Counted from the stretch's first letter, positions 44,284-53,454 are shown. The stretch: DNA of 64,000 bases from Candidatus Melainabacteria bacterium (GCA_003258735.1 QHME01000002.1:1-64000); one strand, 5' to 3'. The notes: generated by a model from the letters alone, not told the origin. Numbers and translations: made by a program.

Positions 44284-45732
44284 ATGAAAATATTATTTGC
44301 AGCAGCTGAAGTAGCACCATTTTCAAAAGCAGGCGGTTTGGCTGATGTAGTCGGCAGTTTACCAAAAGAACTTGAAAAAGATGCTGAAATCGCAATTTTT
44401 ACCCCTCTACATGGATGCATCGACAAAGATAAATATAAAATTAAAGAGGTTGAAAACTCTGAGATGTGGTTGACTTTTGGTAATCAACCACACAAATTTA
44501 ATCTTTATATGACAAAACTTCCTAATACAAAGATAAATGTCTTTTTTATTAAAAATGATTGGTATTTTTCTTGTTTTAAAGAAGTTTATCCAAAATATCT
44601 TGACCCTAGATATGAACACGAAAGATATATTTCATTTTCTCTTGCCGTTATGGAATATGCCAAAGCACTAAACTTCCGTGCTGATGTAATCCATGCAAAT
44701 GATTGGCATACCGCAATGATTCCGTTGTATTTACATTCAAATTATAAATTTGATGAATTTTGGGCTAATACAAAATGCGTATTTGAAATACACAATTTGG
44801 CATATCAAGGTATTTGGTTTGAAGATGTTTTAGATTTTGCCAATATGAGAAAAGATATTGTATATAACCAATGGGGATGCGAACACTACAACCGCGTAAA
44901 CTGGATGAAAGGTGCAATAAATTATTCAGATAGAGTTGTTGCGGTTTCACCAACTTACGCTAGAGAAATATTAACTCCTGAATATGGCGAAAACATGGAT
45001 TACACTTTACGTGGAGTTCAATATAAGTTGCGCGGAATATTAAATGGAATAGATTATGATGTGTTTAATCCGAAAAAAGATAAAGCACTTGTTAAAAACT
45101 ATGATGTGAAATCTTTTGATAAAAAAGAACAAAATAAAAAAGCCGTTTACGACCATTTCGGACTAAAATATAATCCTGATAGACCGCTAATTGCATTGAT
45201 TTCTCGTTTGGTTGATCAAAAAGGAATTGACTTAATCCGTGATATGCAAGACGAATTGCAAAATCTAAATGCTGATTTCATATTTATGGGCAGCGGAAAT
45301 AACGATTATGAAAACCTATTCATTTGGCTTTCAAATAATACAAAAAATATCCGAACTTATGTCGGATATGATGCAAAACTTGCTAATCTTGTTTACGCAG
45401 CCAGTGATTTCTTCTTAATGCCTTCAAAATTTGAACCTTGCGGACTAAGTCAACTTATCGCAATGAGATATGGAAGCTTGCCTATTGTCAGGGCAACAGG
45501 AGGATTGGAAGATACTGTAACCGGTTACCCTCTTGATAATTCAAACGGTTTCAAATTCTGGCAATATAACGGCTGGGATATGCTCAATGCAATCAAATGC
45601 GCATTATATGTTTATACAGACAAATATGTTTTCAATGCAATGAGAAAATCTGCAATGGAATCTGATTTTTCTTGGAAACGTAGCGCAAAACAATATCTTG
45701 ACATGTATAGAGAAATCTCAAACAAAAAATAA
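44284..45732 (+). CDS. glgA: Glycogen (starch) synthase
   Basis: A 482-residue GT5 enzyme that extends glycogen from ADP-glucose. Motifs: KILFAAAEVAPFSKAGGLADVVG (ADP-glucose binding KxGG, residues 2-24), HANDWHTAMIP, VFEIHNLAYQG, LISRLVDQKGIDL, and the C-terminal PSKFEPCGLSQLIAMRYGSLPIVRATGGLEDTV (catalytic Glu). The ATG at 44284 follows AGAGAGG; a longer start at 44251 would add 11 residues and lack a site. It is close behind the giant zinc-ribbon protein, so may be co-transcribed. Confidence 0.96.
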   Translation: MKILFAAAEVAPFSKAGGLADVVGSLPKELEKDAEIAIFTPLHGCIDKDKYKIKEVENSEMWLTFGNQPHKFNLYMTKLPNTKINVFFIKNDWYFSCFKEVYPKYLDPRYEHERYISFSLAVMEYAKALNFRADVIHANDWHTAMIPLYLHSNYKFDEFWANTKCVFEIHNLAYQGIWFEDVLDFANMRKDIVYNQWGCEHYNRVNWMKGAINYSDRVVAVSPTYAREILTPEYGENMDYTLRGVQYKLRGILNGIDYDVFNPKKDKALVKNYDVKSFDKKEQNKKAVYDHFGLKYNPDRPLIALISRLVDQKGIDLIRDMQDELQNLNADFIFMGSGNNDYENLFIWLSNNTKNIRTYVGYDAKLANLVYAASDFFLMPSKFEPCGLSQLIAMRYGSLPIVRATGGLEDTVTGYPLDNSNGFKFWQYNGWDMLNAIKCALYVYTDKYVFNAMRKSAMESDFSWKRSAKQYLDMYREISNKK

Positions 45733-45839
45733 AAATTTTCTCCTAAATATAAATCATGTACCATTTGTAACAACTTTTACACCTTTATAAAATATATGTT
45801 ATACTGTAGGTACTAGAGATTTACGGATTAGGGGATAAT

Positions 45840-46211
45840 ATGAAAAAAATTCTTATTGTAGATGATGAACAAGATATTGTTGAAAGTTTAAAATTTGTAT
45901 TAGAAAACTGCAATTATACTTGTTATTGCGCATATAACGGAGAAGACGGTTTAAAATTAGCAAGAGAAATTGTGCCAGATTTAATCATCCTTGATGTTAT
46001 GATGCCAAGAATCAATGGATTCAAAATCAGCAGATTATTAAAATTCGATGCAAAATACAAAAACATTCCTATTCTTATGGTAACAGCACGTTCTCAAGAA
46101 GAGGATAAGCTTATCGGAGAAGAAACAGGGGCAGATGAATATATAACAAAACCTTTTGACCTTGATGACGTAGTTAAAACAGTTCAAAAATATTTAGCAT
46201 CGGAAAAATAA
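45840..46211 (+). CDS. Single-domain response regulator (CheY-like)
   Basis: A 123-residue receiver with no output domain: VDDEQD, IILDVMMPRINGF (phospho-Asp near 52), VTAR, TKPFDLDDV (Lys). RBS AGGGG. TATACT upstream (about 45800) is a possible -10. One base separates its stop from the PilB-like gene at 46213, so the two are co-translated; a signalling input to the PilB-like protein is the inference. Confidence 0.93.
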   Translation: MKKILIVDDEQDIVESLKFVLENCNYTCYCAYNGEDGLKLAREIVPDLIILDVMMPRINGFKISRLLKFDAKYKNIPILMVTARSQEEDKLIGEETGADEYITKPFDLDDVVKTVQKYLASEK

Positions 46212-46212
46212 A

Positions 46213-47595
46213 ATGAATATTATTACCAACAAAACACTTGAAACCTTAAAATACGATTTAGTTAGAGAAGGACTTGTTCAATATGAAGTTGTTGAACAAG
46301 CAGAAGAGATTGCAAATGCTCAAAATATAAATATTGGTCAAGCCTTAATAAATTCAGGCTTTTTGACGGAGGAGCAACTTATCAAATTTTTGGAGTCTAA
46401 ACTTCACACCCCTTATGTAAATCTTGAAGATTACGACTTGGATAGAAAGTGTCTAAAATATATAAATTATTCTGATGCAAGACGCTATAAAATTATTCCG
46501 TTATTCAAAATTGAAAATACTCTTACAGTTGCAATGGCTGACCCTAGAGACCTTTTTGCAATAGATAAAATTATGGAAACCGCAGAATGTGAAATTGACC
46601 CTGTTCTGTCTTCAGAAGAAAGTATCCTCAAAAAAATTGATGAATACTACAAACTGGATGTAACTGTCGGCAACATTTCAACAGAAGAAAATGCAGGCTA
46701 CGATTGGCAGGACGAACTTCACAAAGAAGACCTTAGCGATAACCATATTCAAAAAATCATTCGTGCAATACTAAAACAGGCAATTCTTGAAGGAATTCAT
46801 GAAGTGACTTTTCAAGGAGAAGAAGATGGACTTGGTGTAAACTTTAAAAAACATGGAGAGCTTTCTAACAAAGGTGTTATTCCAACAGCCTTAGTGTCTT
46901 CTTTTGCCGCTAAATTGAAATCTTTATCAGAACTTGACCCATCAGTATCAGAAGTTCCACAACTTGGCAAACTTTGTTTCAAAGTTGACAACATCATAGT
47001 TTTGGCGAGTGTTTCAACATTCCCAACAATTATGGGTGAGAGAATTTTCTTAAAAATTTATAAACCGCCAAAAGCTTTAGATAAAATCATAACATCAAAA
47101 AATGAACTTTCTGAAATTAAACAATCCTTAGACAAACCAGGAATTATACTTGTTTGCGGTTCATCTTTGAGCGGAAAAACTCATGTTATTTATTCACTAT
47201 TACTTGAGGCTGCAAAAACAAAGAGTAAAAATATTATGACCCTTGAAAGTATTTCAAAATACGAACTAAAGGGAGTAAATCAGTGCGAATTTAATGAAAA
47301 TGTCGGTTTTAATATGGATAAAGCCGCAAGATTCATTGAATTTCAAAACCCTGATATCATTTACCTTGAAGGGATTAAGTCAAAAGAATCATTTGATTAT
47401 TTTTCAAGCCTTGTATTTGAAGATAAAACAATCATTATGGAATTTTTGGCAAACAATATGGATGATTTACGCAACAAAATGGATTTTTCCGATTTTGACA
47501 CCCTAAAATCACTAATTACAAGTATGGTATTTATTCATTCGCAAAACAGCGTTGAAGTCTTTAACAAAGAAACATTACAGAAGTATTTGGGGTAA
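46213..47595 (+). CDS. Divergent PilB/GspE-like ATPase (MshEN domain)
   Basis: A 460-residue protein. Residues about 10-150 match the N-terminal GspE/MshEN domain (INIGQALINSGFLTEEQLIKFLESKLHTPYVNLEDYD, RYKIIPLFKIENTLTVAMADPRDLFAIDKI), which in some relatives binds c-di-GMP. The C-terminal half has an intact Walker A GSSLSGKT (316-323), but the Asp box, the GEIRD Walker B (LEGIKSKES) and the HTNDA histidine box are eroded and the four-cysteine zinc motif is absent. It is probably not a working pilus extension motor. It is coupled to the CheY-like protein. Ends near a repeat. Confidence 0.8.
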   Translation: MNIITNKTLETLKYDLVREGLVQYEVVEQAEEIANAQNINIGQALINSGFLTEEQLIKFLESKLHTPYVNLEDYDLDRKCLKYINYSDARRYKIIPLFKIENTLTVAMADPRDLFAIDKIMETAECEIDPVLSSEESILKKIDEYYKLDVTVGNISTEENAGYDWQDELHKEDLSDNHIQKIIRAILKQAILEGIHEVTFQGEEDGLGVNFKKHGELSNKGVIPTALVSSFAAKLKSLSELDPSVSEVPQLGKLCFKVDNIIVLASVSTFPTIMGERIFLKIYKPPKALDKIITSKNELSEIKQSLDKPGIILVCGSSLSGKTHVIYSLLLEAAKTKSKNIMTLESISKYELKGVNQCEFNENVGFNMDKAARFIEFQNPDIIYLEGIKSKESFDYFSSLVFEDKTIIMEFLANNMDDLRNKMDFSDFDTLKSLITSMVFIHSQNSVEVFNKETLQKYLG

Positions 47596-47693
47596 ACCAG
47601 AAGGAAAGAAGGCTGAAAGTCAGGATGGCAGACTGAAATAGGGTTCCCTGTCATACACAATTGAGTAGGTCGACCATTACCATACAGGTCTAT

Positions 47694-47921
47694 GTCACCT
47701 GAACTGCGGATTTTGGCAAGTGCGCCGTGTGAACGGAGTGAACCCAGCACGTCTTGGCGAGAGCTGCGTTGAGCCGGTCGAGCCGCCAATAATCCAAGAC
47801 CATTTCAGGGTCTCTAATATTGCAAATTTTGCACTTTACTAATTTGTTTGGTTAGATATTCTGAATAGGATAAAATTTATGCCAAACAAGTTTGCTCAAT
47901 TTTTAATCCTTTCAGAATGAC
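47694..47921. repeat. Mosaic palindromic intergenic repeat, copy E
   Basis: The inner unit (CTGAACTGCGGATTTTGG... to ATAATCCAAGAC, about 100 bases) is identical to copy A except one base. It is followed by AGGGTCTCTAATATTG and ends with CTTTCAGAATGAC. It fills most of the 380-base gap 47596-47975. Confidence 0.8.
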
Positions 47922-47975
47922 ACTCACCTTGTCAGCACTATCCTGCCGACAAATTTTACATGTCTGGCTAGTGAG

Positions 47976-49802
47976 CTACCGACAAAGGGGTTCGGCACTG
48001 TCAATTTTACCGTTAAAATTGTTATCAATCCCATCTGAACAAGAACCCAACGAATCCTTACTTTCAGCTTTAGCATTATATTTCAGGTATTTATTCGGAA
48101 TTTTTGTCCATAAATATAAGAAAAATGCCTTATTATTCTTTGCAATTTTTGAACTCTTTATGATAATCGTATTTTCATCATTTTTATTTGCCCCACTATT
48201 TGAAAAGTTCATAGAACCTGTAATCAAATATTCATCATCAATTATCATAGTTTTTGAGTGTAATTTCCCTGCATAGTTTTCAGTCTTTAACAAAATTCCA
48301 TTTTGTCTTAAATATTTATATTTAGAATTTTTAGTATCGGTGCTATTGGCATCAATTATCACCCTGACATCCACTCCGCGATGCTTTGCATTAATAAGCT
48401 CCTCTGCAATATTTGCGTGCGTAATTAAAAATGCAGGAACATAAATATACTGCTTTGCCCCTTTTATAATTTGCACAATTCGGCGCGATGTGTTATCTTG
48501 CGGAGAAAAATATATTTCAACTTCAGTATCACCAAGTTTTATTCTCTCATTAGTACTCAACTTAGTTTTTCTCGTATGGAATTTACCATTTAACATTTGC
48601 TCAAATTCTTTTTCATAAATATCCGCAACCACTTTCGAATTGACAATTACTATATCATTCACATCATATCCAGATAATCCAGTGCTTGAAAAATTCATTG
48701 AACCTGTCCAAACTTTTGCATTGTCAAAAATTACAAACTTGTTATGCATCAAAAAATTGCTTTGCGTTTTCAATTCTGTTCTATCCGAAACACTTTTCTG
48801 CGCCAGCTTTGAAATTATTTCATTATTTTTGTAATAAGTTTGATTTATATCATATTTTTCATCATAAACAAACCGTATTTGCACTCCACGAGAATGGGCG
48901 CGCTTTAGTGCTTCTGTCAGTGCAGGAACTTCATCATACCCATAAATTGCAATATCAATAGAATTTTTAGAATTATCGACCAAATTTACAAAAGCCTTAC
49001 AAACCTGACTTGAGCAATCTTTTGTTGGACGGAGTTTTTTAGTAAAATCAGTATACATAACCTGAATACTACCATCTGTCACAACTAGCGGAGGTTGAGG
49101 AATATTTGAGTCATTAAAGTTTTCGCGATAATTAAATTTCTTTTTAAATTTAGAAAATTTACGATTTTTGAATTTAGTTTTGTGACAATAGTGACAAGGT
49201 TTTGCACTTTTGGGCACCTGATTTTGCGGCAGTATCACCGTATCGTGAGCAATTTTCCCATAAGGGCAAACTAGTGTATGATATTTATTTGAATGGTGAT
49301 TCAATATAACAAGATTTAATTTTCTTGCTTTTGCCAAATTTGCCTTAAATTTTTCAATATTACCAATCTCACCATCTTTTATACCAAAACCATTACCTAG
49401 CAAAAGTTCAGAATAATCAACTCCATTTAATTTGACTTTGGCAAAATTACAGCCACTTTCATAATTCTTAGAAGGTTTTAAGATAACTTTTTCATTTGTC
49501 AAAATTGATTGTGCATAATCTTGTGCCAAATAACCAAGACTTATTATATCAGATTTTGAAATATTATATTTTTTAGAATATTTTGAAACAAAATCCTCAG
49601 ATGGTTCAAGTGAAAATACCTCAACACCTTCAACACAAATTACCTCATCTGCACCGACTGTTTTCGTTTTTCCTGCCTCAACACTAAATTTGACAGGAGA
49701 AAGGACCAAGATAACATTTTTATATCTGCTATTTAAAACTACAAAAGTAGAAAAACCACCAAGCAAAGCTAACAACAATAAGGTCACAAGGAAATTTTTC
49801 AT
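47976..49802 (-). CDS. Secreted phospholipase D-superfamily protein with SNase-like N-terminus
   Basis: A 608-residue protein with N-terminal anchor/signal (LVTLLLLALLGGFSTFVVL). Residues 50-150 look like a degenerate staphylococcal-nuclease-type OB fold (VEVFSLEPSEDFVSKY, GYLAQDYAQSIL, CNFAKVKLNGVDYSELLLGNGFG). A CxxC pair (CHYCH) follows. Two HKD motifs are present: MHNKFVIFDNAKVWTGSMNFS (near 350) and LHSKTMIIDDEYLITGSMNFS (near 514). The C-terminus CSDGIDNNFNGKIDSAEPLC resembles the Ca-binding DGxDNDxxG motif of exported proteins. A nuclease or phospholipase acting outside the cytoplasm is likely. Overlaps the deacetylase gene by four bases. Confidence 0.85.
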   Translation of the reverse strand: MKNFLVTLLLLALLGGFSTFVVLNSRYKNVILVLSPVKFSVEAGKTKTVGADEVICVEGVEVFSLEPSEDFVSKYSKKYNISKSDIISLGYLAQDYAQSILTNEKVILKPSKNYESGCNFAKVKLNGVDYSELLLGNGFGIKDGEIGNIEKFKANLAKARKLNLVILNHHSNKYHTLVCPYGKIAHDTVILPQNQVPKSAKPCHYCHKTKFKNRKFSKFKKKFNYRENFNDSNIPQPPLVVTDGSIQVMYTDFTKKLRPTKDCSSQVCKAFVNLVDNSKNSIDIAIYGYDEVPALTEALKRAHSRGVQIRFVYDEKYDINQTYYKNNEIISKLAQKSVSDRTELKTQSNFLMHNKFVIFDNAKVWTGSMNFSSTGLSGYDVNDIVIVNSKVVADIYEKEFEQMLNGKFHTRKTKLSTNERIKLGDTEVEIYFSPQDNTSRRIVQIIKGAKQYIYVPAFLITHANIAEELINAKHRGVDVRVIIDANSTDTKNSKYKYLRQNGILLKTENYAGKLHSKTMIIDDEYLITGSMNFSNSGANKNDENTIIIKSSKIAKNNKAFFLYLWTKIPNKYLKYNAKAESKDSLGSCSDGIDNNFNGKIDSAEPLCR

Positions 49803-50647
49803 GATTCCATATTCTTATAATTTGCCAAATCAAAACCCAATCGCAAAACGGTATCTTTGAGCTTCATATCCTGAGTAATCCCAAATTCTGTGGTATGCGA
49901 ATTTTTGATAGATGGTCTTGAATATTTGCATGGGTGAATTAAAGCCTCTACAACAGCATTTCCATCAATAGCTTTTAATCCATATTCTATTGCATCAGAA
50001 TCCATCATGCCTGTATATCCGACACCCAAAATATAATCATTTGTATTCAATCCATATCTTTTGGCAGTTTTTCGATTTATTTTTGTAAAGTGTTGCAAAA
50101 GAATAATTTTCAAAATATTTATCGGATACGCAATTGTCAAATGTTTTGCAATTTTTGGAATCATATAAAATTCTTCAAATTGAGTTCTTATTGATTTAAT
50201 TCCATACTCATTTGCCAATTTGCAGGTAATTTCAAAAATTTCAGGAATAGCGTGAGTATGCACATGAGAATCCAAATGATCAATTTCCACATCTGCTTGG
50301 ATTTTTTCTATTTGTGACCTAAATTCTTTTTCAATTTGAGCAAGCATAGTTTTGTTTTTGCGATTCATCAACAAAACTCCATAACCTGCACCAAATGTGC
50401 CATTTGTATTAGTCAAAAAATTGCAATCTGTGAGAGATTTACCTTCCATAATGTTCAAGTGAGCTGCAATTCCTAAATTCGGACAATCAGGTAATATATC
50501 GTGCACTGCGTTTTCATAAGCATTACCATTTGCACATAAACTTGCACTTGTCAAAAAACCAGTATTATAACCTTCCAACACTGCTTGGTTATGATATTTT
50601 GTCAATCCGAAATCATCTGCGTTCAATATAAATTTTCTTTTGCCCAT
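49799..50647 (-). CDS. ChbG/HpnK (YdjC) family carbohydrate deacetylase
   Basis: A 282-residue protein. ILNADDFGLTKYHN (metal-binding DD, residues 7-20), HLNIMEGKSL, and HLDSHVHTH (second metal site) identify the YdjC family; members deacetylate N-acetyl sugars or hopanoid glycans. RBS AAGGA is six bases before the ATG at 50647; the 50662 start is unsupported. It is divergent from the GT2 at 50709 and overlaps the PLD gene end (ATGA). With the polyprenyl-type GT2 it may modify a surface glycan. Confidence 0.9.
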   Translation of the reverse strand: MGKRKFILNADDFGLTKYHNQAVLEGYNTGFLTSASLCANGNAYENAVHDILPDCPNLGIAAHLNIMEGKSLTDCNFLTNTNGTFGAGYGVLLMNRKNKTMLAQIEKEFRSQIEKIQADVEIDHLDSHVHTHAIPEIFEITCKLANEYGIKSIRTQFEEFYMIPKIAKHLTIAYPINILKIILLQHFTKINRKTAKRYGLNTNDYILGVGYTGMMDSDAIEYGLKAIDGNAVVEALIHPCKYSRPSIKNSHTTEFGITQDMKLKDTVLRLGFDLANYKNMES

Positions 50648-50708
50648 TCTAAATCCTTGCAATCATTCTTTCGTATAATATAATCATGATAGTAGAAAGA
50701 GAGACACA

Positions 50709-51665
50709 ATGCAAACACCAAAATTAGCGATTACAATACCTTGTTTTAATGAAGAATTATGTATTGAAACGACAGCAAAAAGGCTTTTGGAAGTTTTGGA
50801 TATGCTCATTGAAAAAGGGAAAATAACAAGTGATAGTTATTTGTACCTTGTAGATGACGGTTCAAAAGACAAAACTTGGGAAATCATAGAACATTTACAT
50901 TCAGAAAACCCTGATAGGATTAAAGGACTCAAGTTCATCCGCAACTACGGAAACCAAAAAGCATTAATAGCGGGTTTGGAAGGTGTGAGAGAACTTGGAT
51001 GCGATTGTGTTGTTTCAATTGATGCAGATTTACAACAAGACGAATTGGCAATTGAAAAATTTATCGACGAATATGAAAAGGGATATGAAATTGTTTTGGG
51101 TATCAGAAATAACCGAAAAACAGACAGCTTTTTCAAAAAATACACCGCTCTTATGTTTTACAAAGTGATGAATTTAATGGGAGCAAAAATTCCTGCTAAC
51201 CACTCTGATTACAGATTAGTAAGCAAAAAAGCCCTTGATATGATGGCTCTATACCCAGAAAAAGCATTATTTTTGCGTGGATTTTTCTATGAACTTGGTT
51301 TAAAAACTGCAATTGTAAATTTTGACGTAAAACCACGTATGGCAGGTGAATCAAAATTTAACTTTATGTCACTTATGGGTTTGGCTCTTAATGGTATAAC
51401 TTCATTTAGTATTTTCCCATTACGAATAGTTGCCTGCTTAGGCTTTTTGATGGCAGTATTTGCATTTTTGATAGGAGTAGAAACAGTTTGTGAAAAGATA
51501 TTCTTCAACAACTCTCCAAACGGTTTTGCTACAATGATTATTTTGTTGTGTTTCTTTGGTGGTTTGCAAATCTTTTGTCTTGGAGTAATCGGAGAATATG
51601 TAGGACAAGTTTATCGTGAAGCAAAAGCTCGCCCTCGCTACATTCCGGAAAAAGAATTGAAGTAG
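50709..51665 (+). CDS. GT2 polyprenyl-phosphate glycosyltransferase (GtrB/ArnC type)
   Basis: A 318-residue membrane glycosyltransferase. GT-A motifs: ITIPCFNEE, LVDDGSKDKTWE, VVSIDADLQQDE (DxD), and the SDYRLVSKKALD region. Two C-terminal helices (IVACLGFLMAVFAFLIGVE and ATMIILLCFFGGLQIFCLGVIG) end with GEYVGQVYREAKARPRY. It transfers a sugar to a polyprenyl phosphate for glycan or lipid modification. RBS AGAGAG. Divergent from the YdjC gene. Confidence 0.93.
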   Translation: MQTPKLAITIPCFNEELCIETTAKRLLEVLDMLIEKGKITSDSYLYLVDDGSKDKTWEIIEHLHSENPDRIKGLKFIRNYGNQKALIAGLEGVRELGCDCVVSIDADLQQDELAIEKFIDEYEKGYEIVLGIRNNRKTDSFFKKYTALMFYKVMNLMGAKIPANHSDYRLVSKKALDMMALYPEKALFLRGFFYELGLKTAIVNFDVKPRMAGESKFNFMSLMGLALNGITSFSIFPLRIVACLGFLMAVFAFLIGVETVCEKIFFNNSPNGFATMIILLCFFGGLQIFCLGVIGEYVGQVYREAKARPRYIPEKELK

Positions 51666-51693
51666 AGAGCGCTGCTATAACACTTCGGTCTAT

Positions 51694-51837
51694 GTCATTC
51701 CGAATTTAGTTCGGAATCTCTAGTTGAACACTATTATCATAGAATAAATTTGTTATATTAAAGACCCTGAAACTCCGCAGTCGCATTAAATGTGACTCCA
51801 CTACGTTTCGCACTCCGCTCCTGCTGTTCAGGGTAAC
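51694..51837. repeat. Palindromic intergenic repeat, copy F
   Basis: Starts GTCATTCCGAATTTAGTTCGGAAT. The 3' 75 bases (51763-51837) match 54546-54620 with two differences, a recent duplication. Confidence 0.8.
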
Positions 51838-51870
51838 ACTTATTGCCGACCTCATTTAAAAATAAATAAC

Positions 51871-52197
51871 CTACACTAAACCTTTTACAACATTATAAAC
51901 AATCTGCATCTTTTCAGCGTCAGCCTTTAACAAATCAAGCTTTTTCAAAATATAAGTATACCTATCTTCCTCTGAAATTGAATTTGGAAAGGTAAACATT
52001 TCTTGCGGAGTCACACCAAAAATTTTAATAATTTTTTCCAAAGTTTGAGCTGTCATAAATGCATTTCCGCGTTCAATACTACTAAGAGTATTTGTCGCAA
52101 TTCCAATTTCTTCCGCCAACTGCTCCTGACTTAACCCCTTTAATTTTCGGTATTTTCTTATTTTGTTTCCTAATTGTTGCTGAATATAACTATCCAT
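51871..52197 (-). CDS. XRE-family transcriptional regulator
   Basis: A 108-residue protein. HTH at residues 9-65 (LGNKIRKYRKLKGLSQEQLAEEIGIATNTLSSIERGNAFMT), then a helical tail (EDRYTYILKKLDLLKADAEKMQIVYNVVKGLV) like the 34279 regulator. RBS AAGGA. Divergent from the pilin-like gene at 52310, with two GTTAAACATG sites between. Confidence 0.9.
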   Translation of the reverse strand: MDSYIQQQLGNKIRKYRKLKGLSQEQLAEEIGIATNTLSSIERGNAFMTAQTLEKIIKIFGVTPQEMFTFPNSISEEDRYTYILKKLDLLKADAEKMQIVYNVVKGLV

Positions 52198-52247
52198 AAG
52201 ATTTCCTTAAATCTAATTATATCAGTAGCGTGGGTAAATCTAACAAT

Positions 52248-52286
52248 GTTAAACATGTTGATTAATAACGTTAAACATGGTATTAA
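52248..52286 (+). promoter_or_regulatory. Two direct GTTAAACATG sites around a pilin promoter
   Basis: Identical 10-mers at 52248-52257 and 52270-52279 are 22 bases (about two turns) apart. Between and after them lie TTGATT (52258-52263), a 17-base spacer and TATTAA (52281-52286), the probable promoter of the pilin-like gene. The second site is in the spacer. Confidence 0.6.
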
Positions 52287-52309
52287 TTTATCAAAACATA
52301 GGAGGATTT

Positions 52310-53029
52310 ATGTCAGGAAAAAGATTATTAGCGTTTGAAGAAGATCTGTCACAGATAAAGAAAATTTTTGGGTTTACACTTGCTGAAGTTTTGATAACTC
52401 TTGGGATTATTGGAGTTGTAGCAGCACTCACTATTCCCAACCTTATGACCGCTCACAAAAAGCACAAAATTGAGGCAAAATTAACAAAAGCAGTTTCTAC
52501 AATCAACCAAATAATCAAGCAATCCGAAACAGAAAATGGCGAAATGGAAACTTGGGATAATTCACTCACTCCTGTTGAATACTTAAACAAGTACATCACT
52601 CCTTATGCAAAAGTCTCTCAATTATGTGAAGGTCAAGGCTCTTGCGGATATCCTGACGTTGATAAAGTTTATAAATATATTAATGGTACTTATGGTTATT
52701 ACTATAATATTTTTACTTTTGGTAGGACACCTTTTATTTTGCAAGATGGAACTCTATTTGCGTGGGGAACAAAAAACTCTAGTGGAGACCTAGATAACAA
52801 AAGTATAATTATCATTGATATCAATGGGTCGGAAAAACCAAATCAATTTGGACAAGACACATTTTTCTTACAACGCAAAGAGGAAGAAGATGCCATTATA
52901 CCTTACGGTGCAGGAAAATCTCAAAATGAACTCCGCGCGGATTGCAAAAAAGGCGGTGCAGGATTTTATTGCGCAGAATTGATTCGTGAAAACGGTTGGA
53001 AAATTCCTTCCGGCTATCCTCTGTTGTAA
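52310..53029 (+). CDS. Type IV pilin-like / pseudopilin protein
   Basis: A 239-residue protein with a longer leader of 21 residues before FGFTLAEVLITLGIIGVVAALTIPNLM. The C-terminal domain keeps cysteines (CEGQGSC, CKKGGAGFYC) and ends in NGWKIPSGYPLL. The ATG at 52310 is behind AGGAGG; the 52277 start is not. It is paired with the divergent XRE gene at 52197. Confidence 0.88.
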   Translation: MSGKRLLAFEEDLSQIKKIFGFTLAEVLITLGIIGVVAALTIPNLMTAHKKHKIEAKLTKAVSTINQIIKQSETENGEMETWDNSLTPVEYLNKYITPYAKVSQLCEGQGSCGYPDVDKVYKYINGTYGYYYNIFTFGRTPFILQDGTLFAWGTKNSSGDLDNKSIIIIDINGSEKPNQFGQDTFFLQRKEEEDAIIPYGAGKSQNELRADCKKGGAGFYCAELIRENGWKIPSGYPLL

Positions 53030-53131
53030 GTATATAAAATGACGATTGGTGTCTATACTTTTACATGACTTGCGAAAATTTTATTTGTATTATATTATTA
53101 GAATATATTTAAAAAGTGAGGTTATATTATA

Positions 53132-53371
53132 ATGGATCAAATTATTAAAGTAGCGTGGGATTTGAACGAAAACACCGATAACAGATATAAATTGGTTTAC
53201 GAAATTGCTGAACTTGCTAAAAAAATCGTTGATGAAAACCAAGCAAGAAAAGCTCGTGAAGATTTCGGTTTTGAAGAAGTTCACGAAACTACTTATACTA
53301 AAGAAAATCCTGTTGAACACGCTTTGATGGTTAAAGCATCAGAAGCTGATGACAACAGATTAGTAGGTTAA
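53132..53371 (+). CDS. rpoZ: Probable RNA polymerase omega subunit
   Basis: A 79-residue protein. NTDNRYKLVYEIAELAKKIVDEN matches the first helix of omega (NRFELVxxAAxRARQL), and the C-terminal KENPVEHALMVKAS corresponds to the KPVxxALxEI segment. Omega binds the beta' subunit and aids RNA polymerase assembly. Similarity is modest, so the call is tentative. RBS GAGG. A hairpin terminator follows. Confidence 0.55.
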   Translation: MDQIIKVAWDLNENTDNRYKLVYEIAELAKKIVDENQARKAREDFGFEEVHETTYTKENPVEHALMVKASEADDNRLVG

Positions 53372-53382
53372 TAATTTTTTAG

Positions 53383-53418
53383 AAAATGCACAGAAGTCGT
53401 GGGGCTTTTGTGCATTTT
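53383..53418 (+). terminator. Terminator between rpoZ-like gene and PNP
   Basis: AAAATGCACA (53383-53392) pairs with TGTGCATTTT (53409-53418). The arm includes the ATG at 53386 that opens the longer PNP frame, a reason to reject that start. Confidence 0.65.
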
Positions 53419-53454
53419 AGTGTGAAGTTTTGTGCAAGAGTTGGGGTAACTATT

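Noticed and set aside
47535..47789. 84-codon minus-strand frame
   Set aside because: It lies in repeat copy E and overlaps the end of the PilB-like gene; the same frame is not kept in other copies.
47917..48276. 119-codon plus-strand frame with hydrophobic segments
   Set aside because: Antisense to the second half of the PLD gene, which has intact HKD motifs; no independent support.
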